Numbered from the stretch's first letter, positions 16,347 through 25,625 are shown. The stretch: 64,000 nucleotides of DNA from Luteibaculum oceani (GCF_007995015.1 NZ_VORB01000005.1:225086-289085); one strand, 5' to 3'. Notes: generated from the letters alone by a model not told the origin. A program made the numbers and translations.

Positions 16347-18191
16347 TTATTCCACGGTTACAGATTTTGCCAAATTTCTTGGTTGATCCACATTACATCC
16401 TCTCATTACTGCTACGTGGTAAGAGATTAGTTGTAGTGGAACTACGGTCAATAGTGGCGTAAATAATTCGTCGCACTCAGGTACCTCAAAAGAGTAATCC
16501 GCCATATCCTTAACGTCCTTATCTCCCTCGGTTACAATAGCGATAACCTTTCCGCTTCTTGCCTTAACCTCTTCTATATTACTTACCACCTTTTTGTATG
16601 ATGGTCCCTGATTGGCAATTACAAAAACAGGCATGTTCTCGTCTATCAACGCAATAGGACCATGTTTCATTTCTGCCGCCGGGTAACCTTCAGCATGGAT
16701 GTATGAAATCTCTTTAAGCTTTAATGCCCCCTCAAGTGCAACTGGGAAATTAATTCCTCTTCCCAAGAAAAGTGCATTGGTCGCATCCTTGTAGATTTCT
16801 GCGATTACTTTAGACTCTGCAGCCTTCTCCAATACGCGCTCTACCTTGTCCGGAATAGATTGGAATTCGAACAAATATCTGTTGAATTGAGAGGTATTGA
16901 TTGATCCCTTAAAATGCGCTATGTGAAGTGCCATCAAGGTGGCAACTGTTACCTGAGCCGTAAACGCCTTGGTAGATGCAACTCCAATTTCTGGACCGGC
17001 ATGGGTATAAGCTCCCGCATCGGTAACCCTTGAAATGGTAGAACCAACCACATTACATATACCTAGGGTTGTAGCACCTTTTTGTTTTGCAATTTCTAAT
17101 GCTGCTAGGGTATCTGCTGTTTCACCACTTTGGGAGATTGCAATAACAATATCATCGTCGTAAATAATTGGATTGCGGTATCTAAATTCAGATGCATACT
17201 CCACCTCAACCGGGATGCGAGTAAGTTCTTCGAATAGGTATTCTGCAACCAGTCCGGCATGCCAAGAGGTACCACATGCAACAAAAATTATTCTTCTTGC
17301 ATTGGCAAGGGCACGTTCGTAATCTCTAATTCCACCTAGGGCTATTAACCCCTTATCAAGGTGGATTCTACCACGCATGGTATCCTTTATAGACTTTGGT
17401 TGCTCATATATTTCCTTGAGCATGAAATGATCATATCCACCTTTTTCTATGGCTTCTAATTCCATTTCTAGCTTTTGAACATATGGCGTCTTTTGCTGAT
17501 TTTTAATGGTCTTAATAGAAAGACCATCCTTTAAAGAGGCAACCGCAATTTCTTCTTCCTCCAAGTACACCACATTTTTGGTATAATCGATAATAGGTGT
17601 AGCATCCGAAGCCAAATAAAAGTCTCCTTGCTCACCAATACCAACAACTAGTGGACTTCCCTTCTTGGCCGCAATTAGCATATCTGGATTATCCTTCGAT
17701 AAAACCACTATAGCATACGCTCCAACCACCTCGTTTAAGGCTATTCTTACTGCTTCCACGATATCCACCTTTTCATTAGCCTGGATATCTTCTATAAGGT
17801 GAATTAAAACTTCGGTATCGGTTTTAGACTCAAACTTATGTCCACGAGCCATAAGTTCCTGTCGCAAAGACGCATAATTTTCTATGATCCCATTATGGAT
17901 AATAGCCAATTTCTTATCTCCAGAATAATGAGGGTGTGCATTAACGGTACTTGGTTCTCCGTGGGTAGCCCAACGGGTATGACCAATTCCAACAGTAGCA
18001 TTGGTGTCTTTTCCTTCCAGAGCTTCCTGTAACAAAGCAACTTTTCCTTTGCTTTTTGTTACATCAATCACTCCATCTTTGTACAAGGCAACCCCTGCAC
18101 TATCATATCCTCTATATTCGAGTCTTTTTAGGCCATTTATAATGATGGGGCAAGCTTGCTTTTGCCCTACGTAGGCTACAATTCCGCACAT
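16347..18191 (-). CDS. glmS: glutamine--fructose-6-phosphate aminotransferase (isomerizing)
   Basis: 614 residues. Processing leaves Cys2 (MCGIVAYVG) as the N-terminal nucleophile of the glutaminase domain (about 1-230); HTRWATHGEP and the acceptor loop are present. Two SIS domains follow (about 290-600) with GTSWHAG, SQSGETADTLAAL and EIGVASTKAFT. It ends with the usual KSVTVE. GlmS makes glucosamine-6-phosphate, the first committed step to peptidoglycan and lipopolysaccharide amino sugars. It is the third gene of the glgA-like / DUF4270 / glmS run, 15 bases after the DUF4270 stop. Confidence 0.97.
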   Translation of the reverse strand: MCGIVAYVGQKQACPIIINGLKRLEYRGYDSAGVALYKDGVIDVTKSKGKVALLQEALEGKDTNATVGIGHTRWATHGEPSTVNAHPHYSGDKKLAIIHNGIIENYASLRQELMARGHKFESKTDTEVLIHLIEDIQANEKVDIVEAVRIALNEVVGAYAIVVLSKDNPDMLIAAKKGSPLVVGIGEQGDFYLASDATPIIDYTKNVVYLEEEEIAVASLKDGLSIKTIKNQQKTPYVQKLEMELEAIEKGGYDHFMLKEIYEQPKSIKDTMRGRIHLDKGLIALGGIRDYERALANARRIIFVACGTSWHAGLVAEYLFEELTRIPVEVEYASEFRYRNPIIYDDDIVIAISQSGETADTLAALEIAKQKGATTLGICNVVGSTISRVTDAGAYTHAGPEIGVASTKAFTAQVTVATLMALHIAHFKGSINTSQFNRYLFEFQSIPDKVERVLEKAAESKVIAEIYKDATNALFLGRGINFPVALEGALKLKEISYIHAEGYPAAEMKHGPIALIDENMPVFVIANQGPSYKKVVSNIEEVKARSGKVIAIVTEGDKDVKDMADYSFEVPECDELFTPLLTVVPLQLISYHVAVMRGCNVDQPRNLAKSVTVE

Positions 18192-18206
18192 AAAATAATC
18201 TGGTTT

Positions 18207-19526
18207 TTATAGGCGAGTGAAATATACAATTAATTCAGGGCGAAGCCCGTCTTCCTCGGCTTTTAGTAGTAAAGTTCTATTTGCCGAAACCCCACCAGAA
18301 GCTGGAATTAATCCAAAGCCGAAAAATTCATCAGTTCGGATAGAATATTGTTGTATAAATCTAGCAATGTGGAAGGTATACCCCCCTTTTTCTTCATCGT
18401 AGGCTCCACCGAAATAACTAGACCCTTCCAATTGATCTGGAAGTAATCGTAGCGTCCCGTCCTCATTTAACTCAACCAGAATTAAATTTTTAGATGGACC
18501 GAACTTCTCTGCCATTACATCCCTTTTAACTGGAAGAAATAACTCTGCCTGCGCAATACCTATTGGAGCAAGCGCCTTCAAACTATCCAGCTTATCGATA
18601 TGAAATTTGGCAAACAACCCTCCTCCAGTTTTAATTAATCCGTAGGTGGCCTCGCCTGTATTGTTAAGTTCTAATTCAGCTTCTGAACCAGTAAAGTCGT
18701 GAAGGATAGTAGTACTTCTCACGCTATTTCCCGAAACAATCAGCTGGTATTTGTAGGTAGAATCTGGATCGGATGTATAATGGTAATAGATATCCAGGTT
18801 ACTGTATATGCTCGATGGGTTTACAACAGCCACCGAACCATCACCCGAACCAGGTATGCTCACCGATTTAACCTGCAACCCTTTAAAATACTCAGCGAAA
18901 TTCTTGTTATTCAAGAAGTTATCATCGGTAGAGTTTTTTAATAGGTATTCACCCAGCTCCTTCTTTAAAGGCAATTTAAATTGGGCACCGAGGGTATCAC
19001 CGTTAACTACTATTTCATCGGGAGAAAACTTCAACATCCCAGCAGTATCCACTACCAAATTGGTTTGCTCTGTGTTAAAAATCCTATTGGAATAGTATGT
19101 GGAGTCCACATTTAAATCCTCGGCCAATTGATACACCTCCATTTGATGTGCAAAATCTTCAGAACCATATACTGAAGAGATAGCCATGGTTAGGTTAACA
19201 CTGTCAATTTCGATTTCAGCTCTATTTGTAATCACCGATGCATTGCTTGATAAGCGCACTTGAAATTGATTACTATAGTTTGCTGTTCCGGTGTGGGGAT
19301 CGTTATATACTCCAAGCATTAGTGCAGATAAATTATCTGTAACAATACTATCTGCTTTTATGGTTTCCCATTGAAAGGGAGCTCCTTGTGTGGATTTAAA
19401 ACTTAGGATATCACCTTCGGGGAGTAAGTCATCACTTAAATTTCCCTTTGGTTTTTCACATCCAACTAATACCAAAAAAAGAGCGGAAAACCCTAAGGCT
19501 TTCCGCACTAAAACTGAACTTATCAT
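18207..19526 (-). CDS. DUF4270-family lipoprotein
   Basis: 439 residues with a lipoprotein signal (LFLVLVGCEKPKG, lipobox cysteine about residue 23). A long beta-rich body follows with the conserved opening NLSDDLLPEGD and a C-terminal IRTDEFFGFGLIPASGG segment, as in the Bacteroidota DUF4270 family. Members are secreted or surface-exposed lipoproteins of unknown function. This gene order (glgA-like, DUF4270, glmS, with panC divergent) is one I recognise from flavobacterial genomes, though I cannot verify it here. It lies 12 bases after the glgA-like stop. Confidence 0.8.
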   Translation of the reverse strand: MISSVLVRKALGFSALFLVLVGCEKPKGNLSDDLLPEGDILSFKSTQGAPFQWETIKADSIVTDNLSALMLGVYNDPHTGTANYSNQFQVRLSSNASVITNRAEIEIDSVNLTMAISSVYGSEDFAHQMEVYQLAEDLNVDSTYYSNRIFNTEQTNLVVDTAGMLKFSPDEIVVNGDTLGAQFKLPLKKELGEYLLKNSTDDNFLNNKNFAEYFKGLQVKSVSIPGSGDGSVAVVNPSSIYSNLDIYYHYTSDPDSTYKYQLIVSGNSVRSTTILHDFTGSEAELELNNTGEATYGLIKTGGGLFAKFHIDKLDSLKALAPIGIAQAELFLPVKRDVMAEKFGPSKNLILVELNEDGTLRLLPDQLEGSSYFGGAYDEEKGGYTFHIARFIQQYSIRTDEFFGFGLIPASGGVSANRTLLLKAEEDGLRPELIVYFTRL

Positions 19527-19538
19527 GTTAAAAACAAT

Positions 19539-20372
19539 CTATTCTTCTACAAGAACGGCGCTCTCTTCAATTATTGTGTTGTATAGCTCATTACAAGCTT
19601 CAAAATGCTCATCTTCTGATGGCTGAATGGTATTTACATCCAACTCATTACAGAAAGATCCGAACTTCTCGCTTGCATCCTCGTCTGCCAATACCACTGC
19701 ATCTGCATACTGCATACCCAATTGGTATAGGTTTTCCACACTTGGATTTTTAAGCACGTCTTGATTTTCTAACTCAATTCCATCGAAATTTAATTTGGCT
19801 GGAATGTTGTTATTTAATTTGTTTTCTAGCTGACCGCTATACGTTGAAAATACGACTTTACTTTCGCTAAAGTGAGGATCGTTGTGATATACTTTTTTCA
19901 GATAAACTGGAAGAAAAGCAGACATCCAACCGTGACAGTGAATGATATCTGGAGTCCAACCCAATTTCTTAACCGTTTCGATTACCCCTTTACAGAAGAA
20001 CATCGCTCTTTCATCGTTATCCTCGAAAAACTCACCTTCCTTGCTAGCGTTTACCGCTTTTCTTTGAAAATATTCCTCGTTGTCAATGAAATACACCTGC
20101 ATTCTACCAGCGGGTATAGACGCAACCTTAATGATCAGTGGATGGTCGTTATCATCAATGATAAGATTCATTCCACTTAAGCGGATTACTTCGTGAAGTT
20201 GGTGTCTTCTTTCGTTGATACACCCATACTTTGGCATGAAAACACGAATTTCTTTACCTGATTCTTGTGTTTTCTGTGGAAGTTTTCTACTTATGTCTGA
20301 AATTTCATTGGAAGGAAGGAAAGGAGTGATTTCTTGAGATACAAAAAGAACCTTGGGTTTTCTCATAGACAT
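19539..20372 (-). CDS. glycogen/starch synthase-like N-terminal domain protein
   Basis: 277 residues, about half the length of a GT5 glycogen synthase. It contains only the N-terminal Rossmann half: KPKVLFVSQEITPFLPSNE, IRVFMPKYGCINERRHQLHEV and TPDIIHCHGWMSA. The ADP-glucose-binding KxGGL motif of true glycogen synthases is replaced (SNEISDISRKLPQ), and the whole C-terminal GT-B domain is missing. It is unlikely to make glycogen. The family is common in Bacteroidota and heads this operon, so a regulatory or non-glycogen role seems more likely. Its promoter box lies at 20395-20402. Confidence 0.8.
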   Translation of the reverse strand: MSMRKPKVLFVSQEITPFLPSNEISDISRKLPQKTQESGKEIRVFMPKYGCINERRHQLHEVIRLSGMNLIIDDNDHPLIIKVASIPAGRMQVYFIDNEEYFQRKAVNASKEGEFFEDNDERAMFFCKGVIETVKKLGWTPDIIHCHGWMSAFLPVYLKKVYHNDPHFSESKVVFSTYSGQLENKLNNNIPAKLNFDGIELENQDVLKNPSVENLYQLGMQYADAVVLADEDASEKFGSFCNELDVNTIQPSEDEHFEACNELYNTIIEESAVLVEE

Positions 20373-20394
20373 AAACTTGGGAAATTTTGAATTA

Positions 20395-20402
20395 CAAAAG
20401 TA
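20395..20402 (-). promoter_or_regulatory. -7 promoter box of the glgA-like / DUF4270 / glmS operon
   Basis: On the minus strand it reads TACTTTTG, an exact TAnnTTTG match, 22 bases before the ATG at 20372. Confidence 0.6.
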
Positions 20403-20417
20403 CTAAATTTTACCCGC

Positions 20418-20433
20418 TTTAGCAAGTGCTAAA
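20418..20433. repeat. short inverted repeat between divergent glgA-like and panC genes
   Basis: TTTAGCA-AG-TGCTAAA is a perfect 7-bp inverted repeat with a two-base spacer. It sits upstream of the -7 box at 20395-20402 and 45 bases before the panC start, the position expected of an operator. No regulator can be named. Confidence 0.35.
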
Positions 20434-20477
20434 CACGGCTATGGCCCTAATTCTCACCCACTAAACACATTATTTCC

Positions 20478-21332
20478 GTGCTGGTAATCGATAATTACGA
20501 AGATTTATCCCTTTACAGGGAGAAATTGGGAGATAAACGCATTGGTTTTGTTCCCACTATGGGGGCCTTGCATCGGGGGCATTTACACCTGGCAGAAACA
20601 TCTATTAAACATTGCGACGCTACCGTTGTAAGTATATGGGTGAACCCGAGACAGTTTAATGATAAGGAAGATTTTGAGAAGTATCCTCGAAATTTCGATG
20701 AAGACATTAAAAAACTCCGTAAAGTGGGTGTGGATGTTGTGTTCATTCCCAAATCCGAAGAAGAACTCTATAAAGCGAATCGCTTAAAACAAGAGGCTCG
20801 CGATTTAAAAGGATTGGACAAGCCGCTTGAAGGAATGTTTCGAACAGGGCATTTTGAGGCCGTAGTTGAAGTGGTTTATCGACTTTTCTGCACGGTTAAA
20901 CCATCCGTAGCCTACTTCGGAAAAAAAGACTTCCAACAGTTTCGCATCATTGAGCATTTTACGAACAGCAATGATTTAGGAATTGAAATTATTGGGTTAG
21001 AAACCATAAGAGAAGAAAGTGGACTCGCCATGAGTTCGAGAAACGAAAGGCTTAACCAACAGGAAAGAGCGGCTGCCGCTGGAATCTATAAAACACTTAG
21101 TTGGATAAAAAACTCATGGAACGATAAGCACAAGAGTCCTGAAGAAATAAAGGAAGAAGCGGCAAACCAGTTATTGGCTATTCCGGGACTTAAATCAATA
21201 GACTATTTGGAAATAGTTAACGAAGAAGATTTAAACCCGGTGAAAAACGGAAGTTCAAATACCGCAAGAGCCTTTATTGCGGTTTACCTGGGGCCAGTAA
21301 GATTAATCGATAATCTCTCTTTAAATAACTAA
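20478..21332 (+). CDS. panC: pantothenate synthetase
   Basis: 284 residues. It joins pantoate and beta-alanine with ATP to give pantothenate. Seen: FVPTMGALHRGHLHL at 24-38 with the HxGH nucleotide motif at 32-35, VSIWVNPRQFN, YFGKKDFQQ and SSRNERL. The start is GTG at 20478; the next in-frame methionine lies inside the HxGH region, so no later start is possible. panD, encoding the enzyme that makes beta-alanine, follows nine bases after the stop. Confidence 0.95.
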   Translation: MLVIDNYEDLSLYREKLGDKRIGFVPTMGALHRGHLHLAETSIKHCDATVVSIWVNPRQFNDKEDFEKYPRNFDEDIKKLRKVGVDVVFIPKSEEELYKANRLKQEARDLKGLDKPLEGMFRTGHFEAVVEVVYRLFCTVKPSVAYFGKKDFQQFRIIEHFTNSNDLGIEIIGLETIREESGLAMSSRNERLNQQERAAAAGIYKTLSWIKNSWNDKHKSPEEIKEEAANQLLAIPGLKSIDYLEIVNEEDLNPVKNGSSNTARAFIAVYLGPVRLIDNLSLNN

Positions 21333-21337
21333 CTTTG
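21330..21337 (+). promoter_or_regulatory. -7 promoter box of panD, leaderless type
   Basis: TAACTTTG is an exact TAnnTTTG match that ends four bases (CACC) before the ATG at 21342 and overlaps the panC stop codon. Confidence 0.6.
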
Positions 21338-21341
21338 CACC

Positions 21342-21692
21342 ATGCAAATCGAGGTTGTAAAAAGCAAAATCCATAGGGTATCTGTTAGCGAAGCCGATTT
21401 AAATTATATCGGTTCGGTTACCATAGATGAGGATCTTATGGATGCCGCTAACATGATTGAGGGGGAGAAGGTGCAGATTGTTAATATTAACAACGGTGAG
21501 CGCCTTGAAACATATGTAATTAAAGGAGAGCGTGGATCGGGTAAAATTTGCCTTAACGGACCAGCTGCTAGGAAAGTTGCAGTGGGTGATATCGTTATCA
21601 TTATTTCCTACGCCATTTTAGATTTCGAAGAGGCAAAAACGTTTAAACCCTCGTTGGTTTTCCCCGATGAACGAACCAACAAACTAAAGTAA
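21342..21692 (+). CDS. panD: aspartate 1-decarboxylase
   Basis: 116 residues. PanD is a pyruvoyl enzyme made by self-cleavage between Gly24 and Ser25; here the site reads YIGS at 22-25. The KSKIHR start with Lys9 and the [20 protein letters not shown] region are also conserved. It makes beta-alanine for panC, which lies directly upstream. The final 20 residues ([15 protein letters not shown]) are as in other family members. It may be expressed both from panC read-through and from its own promoter. Confidence 0.95.
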   Translation: MQIEVVKSKIHRVSVSEADLNYIGSVTIDEDLMDAANMIEGEKVQIVNINNGERLETYVIKGERGSGKICLNGPAARKVAVGDIVIIISYAILDFEEAKTFKPSLVFPDERTNKLK

Positions 21693-21696
21693 TCCG

Positions 21697-22725
21697 TTGA
21701 AATCAAAATTATTTAGTGTCTTAAAAGTTGCCTTCTTCCTGTGCCTGGGATTAGCGATTATAGTTTTGTTTACCGGCAAACTATCCGAAAAAGAAAAGGC
21801 TGAAATTTGGGAAGCAGTATTAAACGCCGACTACTCTTGGATATTACTATCCATGCTATTTGGAACCCTTGCCCACATCAGTAGGTCATTTCGCTGGAAA
21901 CAGCTTTTGGAACCCATGGGGCATCATCCATCATCTGCAAATACTTTTTTCGCCGTAATGGTTATGTACTTCGCTAACCTGGCTGTACCAAGATTAGGCG
22001 AAGCCACTAGATGCGTAATACTTAGACGTTACGAAAAAGTTCCAATGGAAAAGTCTTTTGGAACAGTAATAGCCGAGAGAGCCATCGATTTATTATTCCT
22101 TGGATTTATTTTTCTGATCACCCTTATTTTTGAGTGGGACATGCTTTGGAAAGGGATAGACTCCCTTAAAACAATGGGAAACAGTGGCAATCCGAATTCG
22201 GAGAGTGAACCAAGCTTAGTACTTCCCATTATGGCCATTATCGGCTTAACTATCGCTGGCATCCTTTTCTTTTTCAGAAAAACTGAAAGAGTAAGAACCA
22301 TATATGCAAAGGTGGTAGAACTAATCATAGGGTTTGTCTCTGGATTAAAATCCGCCTTTAAGGTAAAAAAGCCCCTATGGTTTGTCGGGCATTCACTTTT
22401 TATCTGGTTTATGTATGTTATGATGGTTTGGATTTGCTTTTTTAGCATGCCCGAAACTTCTAACCTACCCTGGGAGTCTTCTTTTACGCTGCTAATTTTT
22501 GGATCCTTAGGAATTATCATCGTTCCAGGTGGACTGGGAATTTATCCTGCCATAATGAGTGCCGTACTTTTATTATACGGCGTACCCGAGGCCAAAGGGT
22601 ATGCATTTGGTTGGATTGTTTGGTTAGGCCAAACCCTCCTTCTTGTTTTATGGGGAATTATATCGCTAATTTTACTTCCCGTATTCAACAAGAAGAATAA
22701 ACATGTCTCAACAGCTGACGCCTAA
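21697..22725 (+). CDS. YbhN/UPF0104-type integral membrane protein
   Basis: 342 residues with about eight membrane helices and the lysylphosphatidylglycerol-synthase TM-region fold (family pattern SRSFRWKQLL ... NLAVPRLGEATRC ... IVPGGLGIYPAI). It lacks the soluble C-terminal lysyl-transferase domain of MprF, so it is a stand-alone flippase-like member of unknown substrate. The start is TTG at 21697, four bases after the panD stop. No ATG lies in frame before the first helix. It overlaps the next gene by 23 bases. Confidence 0.82.
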   Translation: MKSKLFSVLKVAFFLCLGLAIIVLFTGKLSEKEKAEIWEAVLNADYSWILLSMLFGTLAHISRSFRWKQLLEPMGHHPSSANTFFAVMVMYFANLAVPRLGEATRCVILRRYEKVPMEKSFGTVIAERAIDLLFLGFIFLITLIFEWDMLWKGIDSLKTMGNSGNPNSESEPSLVLPIMAIIGLTIAGILFFFRKTERVRTIYAKVVELIIGFVSGLKSAFKVKKPLWFVGHSLFIWFMYVMMVWICFFSMPETSNLPWESSFTLLIFGSLGIIIVPGGLGIYPAIMSAVLLLYGVPEAKGYAFGWIVWLGQTLLLVLWGIISLILLPVFNKKNKHVSTADA

Positions 22726-23224
22726 CCCGAAACTCTTTACACTAGATAAAGCCACAGATCTTGTTTCTGAATGGAAACAAAAAGGCGAGGTACTCGTGTT
22801 TACCAACGGCTGTTTCGACATCCTACATCCCGGGCATGTAGATTACCTTCAAAAAGCTAAAAATTTAGGTTCCAAACTCATTTTGGGACTCAATTCCGAC
22901 GACTCTGTACGAAGATTAAATAAGGGACCCGAAAGACCTTTAAATTCGGAATGGTCTCGAGCTTTTGTTTTAGCTGGTTTAACAGCCATAGACATGGTAG
23001 TGCCTTTTAACGAGGATACTCCCCTTAAATTAATTTCCGCCTTAAAACCAGATATTTTGGTAAAAGGTGGAGATTACGACGAAAGTGAGTCCGACCCCAC
23101 CTCTAAAAACTACATTGTAGGTAAAAGAGAAGTGGAGGAATTTGGTGGTAGTGTTAAAACCATTCCCTTTTTAAACGGATTTTCAACCTCGGATTTAGTA
23201 GAAAAAATTAAACGATTTGGCTAA
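22703..23224 (+). CDS. rfaE2: D-glycero-beta-D-manno-heptose 1-phosphate adenylyltransferase
   Basis: 173 residues. A nucleotidyltransferase with FTNGCFDILHPGHVDYL at 33-49, where HPGH (42-45) is the HxGH motif, and ILVKGGDYDES. This matches the C-terminal half of E. coli HldE. The kinase half is absent here, so the two steps of ADP-heptose synthesis are on separate genes. An insertion (SESDPTSKNYIVGKREVEEFGG) carries the usual VxxFGG segment. Related glycerol-3-phosphate cytidylyltransferases are an alternative, but the KGGDY motif favours RfaE2. Confidence 0.87.
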   Translation: MSQQLTPNPKLFTLDKATDLVSEWKQKGEVLVFTNGCFDILHPGHVDYLQKAKNLGSKLILGLNSDDSVRRLNKGPERPLNSEWSRAFVLAGLTAIDMVVPFNEDTPLKLISALKPDILVKGGDYDESESDPTSKNYIVGKREVEEFGGSVKTIPFLNGFSTSDLVEKIKRFG

Positions 23225-24578
23225 ACTTAAAAAAGCTTTTTTCTGCAGTAACTGTGGATATGAAGCCTCCAAATGGCAAGGCAAATGTCCTGCATGTAAC
23301 CAGTGGAATACCTTTACAGAAGAAATTATTTCTAAACAGAAAAGCAGCTCCACCAGCTTTGTCGCAAAGGCCGAATCGCATCCCAACAAGCTAGTAGAGG
23401 TAAATTCAGAGGAAAAACCCAGAATTATATTAAAAGACGCAGAATTAAACCGTCTCATGGGTGGTGGAATTATGCCTGGTTCTGTGGTCTTGCTCGGTGG
23501 GGAACCCGGAATAGGTAAAAGTACCTTGCTGTTACAACTGCTTCTTCAGTTTCATCAGGAGGTATTATATGTTTCGGGTGAAGAAAGCAGCCTTCAAATT
23601 AAAGATAGGGCCTCAAGAATCTCATCTACTATTCCCAACACCTTTTACATTTCCGCCGAAACCGATATAGGTCAGATTGTGAAATACGCTAATGAGTTAA
23701 AACCCAAACTATTGGTAATTGACTCAATACAGACGCTTCAGCACGAATTAATTGATTCCGTTCCAGGTTCTATCTCGCAGATTAGAGCTTGCTGCGGCGA
23801 GTTAATAAAGCTGGCTAAAACCACCGATATCCCAATTTTTGTAATTGGTCATATTACAAAGGATGGTCAAATTGCAGGACCCAAATTGTTAGAGCACATG
23901 GTAGATGTTGTTCTGCAGTTCGAGGGCGATCATCAATATTTCTTACGACTTTTAAGAGGGGTAAAAAACAGATTTGGAAACACCAATGAAATTGCCCTGT
24001 ACGAAATGCAACAGGGTGGATTAAACCCCGTAGCAAATCCTGGAGAGGTTTTTATTAGTGGAAAAGATGAAAACTTAAGCGGAACGGCCACTGGGATAAT
24101 ACTAGAAGGAGTTAGGCCGCTACTTATTGAGTCGCAAGCCTTGGTTTCCAGCGCGGTGTACGGAACACCTCAGCGCTCCGCAACAGGCTTTGATGTTAAG
24201 CGATTAAATATGCTTTTAGCCGTTTTAGAAAAGCGCTGTGGTTTTAAGTTAGGAGCAAAAGATGTGTTTTTAAATATTGCCGGCGGATTTAAAATAAACG
24301 ATACCGGATCTGACTTAGCGGTCGTGATGGCCATTTTAAGCAGTGCTGCGGACATTTCCATCCCAGCAAAAACAGCATTTGCAGCAGAGATAGGATTAAC
24401 CGGAGAAGTAAGACCAGTTACTCGTTTAAATCAGCGAATATCGGAGGCTGCCAAATTGGGCTATAAACAACTATTTGTATCCAAATACGCCAAAAATATA
24501 GATGGGGACTTACCTCAATCTATTGAAGTAGTCCCCATCAGTCAGATTAACGAAGCGGTAGCCCGTTTATTTGCTTAG
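23217..24578 (+). CDS. radA: DNA repair protein RadA
   Basis: 453 residues. An N-terminal C4 zinc finger (Cys10, Cys13, Cys24, Cys27), a RecA-like ATPase with GGEPGIGKST at 94-103, the RadA-specific KNRFG at about 251-255, and a C-terminal Lon-like domain. RadA drives branch migration in recombinational repair. The start is TTG at 23217, inside the end of rfaE2 (eight-base overlap); the zinc finger begins ten codons later, so no later start fits. Its stop overlaps the stop of the convergent OmpA-type gene by four bases. Confidence 0.95.
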   Translation: MAKLKKAFFCSNCGYEASKWQGKCPACNQWNTFTEEIISKQKSSSTSFVAKAESHPNKLVEVNSEEKPRIILKDAELNRLMGGGIMPGSVVLLGGEPGIGKSTLLLQLLLQFHQEVLYVSGEESSLQIKDRASRISSTIPNTFYISAETDIGQIVKYANELKPKLLVIDSIQTLQHELIDSVPGSISQIRACCGELIKLAKTTDIPIFVIGHITKDGQIAGPKLLEHMVDVVLQFEGDHQYFLRLLRGVKNRFGNTNEIALYEMQQGGLNPVANPGEVFISGKDENLSGTATGIILEGVRPLLIESQALVSSAVYGTPQRSATGFDVKRLNMLLAVLEKRCGFKLGAKDVFLNIAGGFKINDTGSDLAVVMAILSSAADISIPAKTAFAAEIGLTGEVRPVTRLNQRISEAAKLGYKQLFVSKYAKNIDGDLPQSIEVVPISQINEAVARLFA

Positions 24579-25600
24579 TTGTTCTCCCCTTCTACTGAAG
24601 GTTGAACCGGAGCATCCGCCTTGCGATTAATTATTTCAAATATCTTATCCAGATTCGGTGTAAGAATTATCTCTATTCTACGGTTCTTAGATTTATCTGC
24701 AGGATCTATTGGGTGAAACTCAGATCTACCCGCAGCAATTAACTGGGCTGGGTTAATTTTAGAGTTCTCTACCAAAATTTCAACTACTGCAGTTGCTCTC
24801 AATACAGACAATTCCCAGTTATTTCTTGGGATAGCTTTAGAGTAAATCTTGTCTGTGTCGGTATGCCCTTCTACTAAAACCTCGATATCCTTTTGCTCCT
24901 CAAGTACCTGAGCAAGTTGCTTTAACGCCTTTTTACCCTCGTTGTTTATTGCAGTGCTTCCAGAAGGGAAGAGAAGTTGAGCTTCTACCGAAACATAAAT
25001 TTTTCCATCGCGCTGCTCTACGGTTAATCCTTTATCAGAATAATTGGTAAGCGCCTCTATTAGCTGATTTGTAAGGCTTTCAAATGCCTTATCTTTCTCA
25101 GCAATTAAAGACTCCAACTCGTTTACTCGCTGTTCTCTTTGTTTTAGCTTTTCGCTAAGTTCAACCAAAGACTGTTCTTTAATCTTTAATTCTCTATCTA
25201 GCTTGTTCAGCGCATCCTCGCGTTCTTGAAGTTCTGCTTTGGTTCCCTCCAATTCCGCCAACAATTTTTGTTGTTCTATTTGAGAACCTTTTTGCAACAA
25301 AGCATACTTCTCTAACAATTCGTCATTAAGAGAGTTAATTTTATCGTAGCGCGTTTGCAGCTTTCTTAAGATATCCCCTTGTCTAAGGGTATCGCTTTTA
25401 AGCTTACTATTCTGTTGTTGCAGGCGATCCAGTTCAATTTGTAAATCCTTCAATTCCGCTTTCGCTTGATCTAGTCCACCTCTTAACTCCTGGTTTTCTG
25501 CCTTAAGTTTATCGTGGCTCGATTGCAATTCTTGGAATTTCCTAGCTGGAACACAGGCTGTGAGTCCAGCAATTAGGGCTATGATTACAGTTAATCTCAT
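24575..25600 (-). CDS. OmpA/Pal-type lipoprotein with a long coiled coil
   Basis: 341 residues. The lipoprotein signal ends in LTAC (Cys16). Residues about 20-185 form a near-continuous heptad coiled coil rich in Leu, Glu, Lys and Gln. The last 120 residues are an OmpA-C peptidoglycan-binding domain (LLFPSGSTAINNEGK ... VEGHTDTDKI ... SKNRRIEIILTP). The predicted layout is outer-membrane anchor, coiled-coil rod, then peptidoglycan. It follows the inner-membrane coiled-coil gene by 25 bases on the same strand, suggesting a pair that spans the envelope. Confidence 0.85.
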   Translation of the reverse strand: MRLTVIIALIAGLTACVPARKFQELQSSHDKLKAENQELRGGLDQAKAELKDLQIELDRLQQQNSKLKSDTLRQGDILRKLQTRYDKINSLNDELLEKYALLQKGSQIEQQKLLAELEGTKAELQEREDALNKLDRELKIKEQSLVELSEKLKQREQRVNELESLIAEKDKAFESLTNQLIEALTNYSDKGLTVEQRDGKIYVSVEAQLLFPSGSTAINNEGKKALKQLAQVLEEQKDIEVLVEGHTDTDKIYSKAIPRNNWELSVLRATAVVEILVENSKINPAQLIAAGRSEFHPIDPADKSKNRRIEIILTPNLDKIFEIINRKADAPVQPSVEGENN

Positions 25601-25625
25601 GCTATTGTTTGGATTTGGCCGAAAG

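Noticed and set aside
22029..22520. 163-codon open frame antisense to the YbhN-like gene
   Set aside because: It is fully inside a well-supported membrane protein gene on the other strand; its composition mirrors the antisense of hydrophobic codons.
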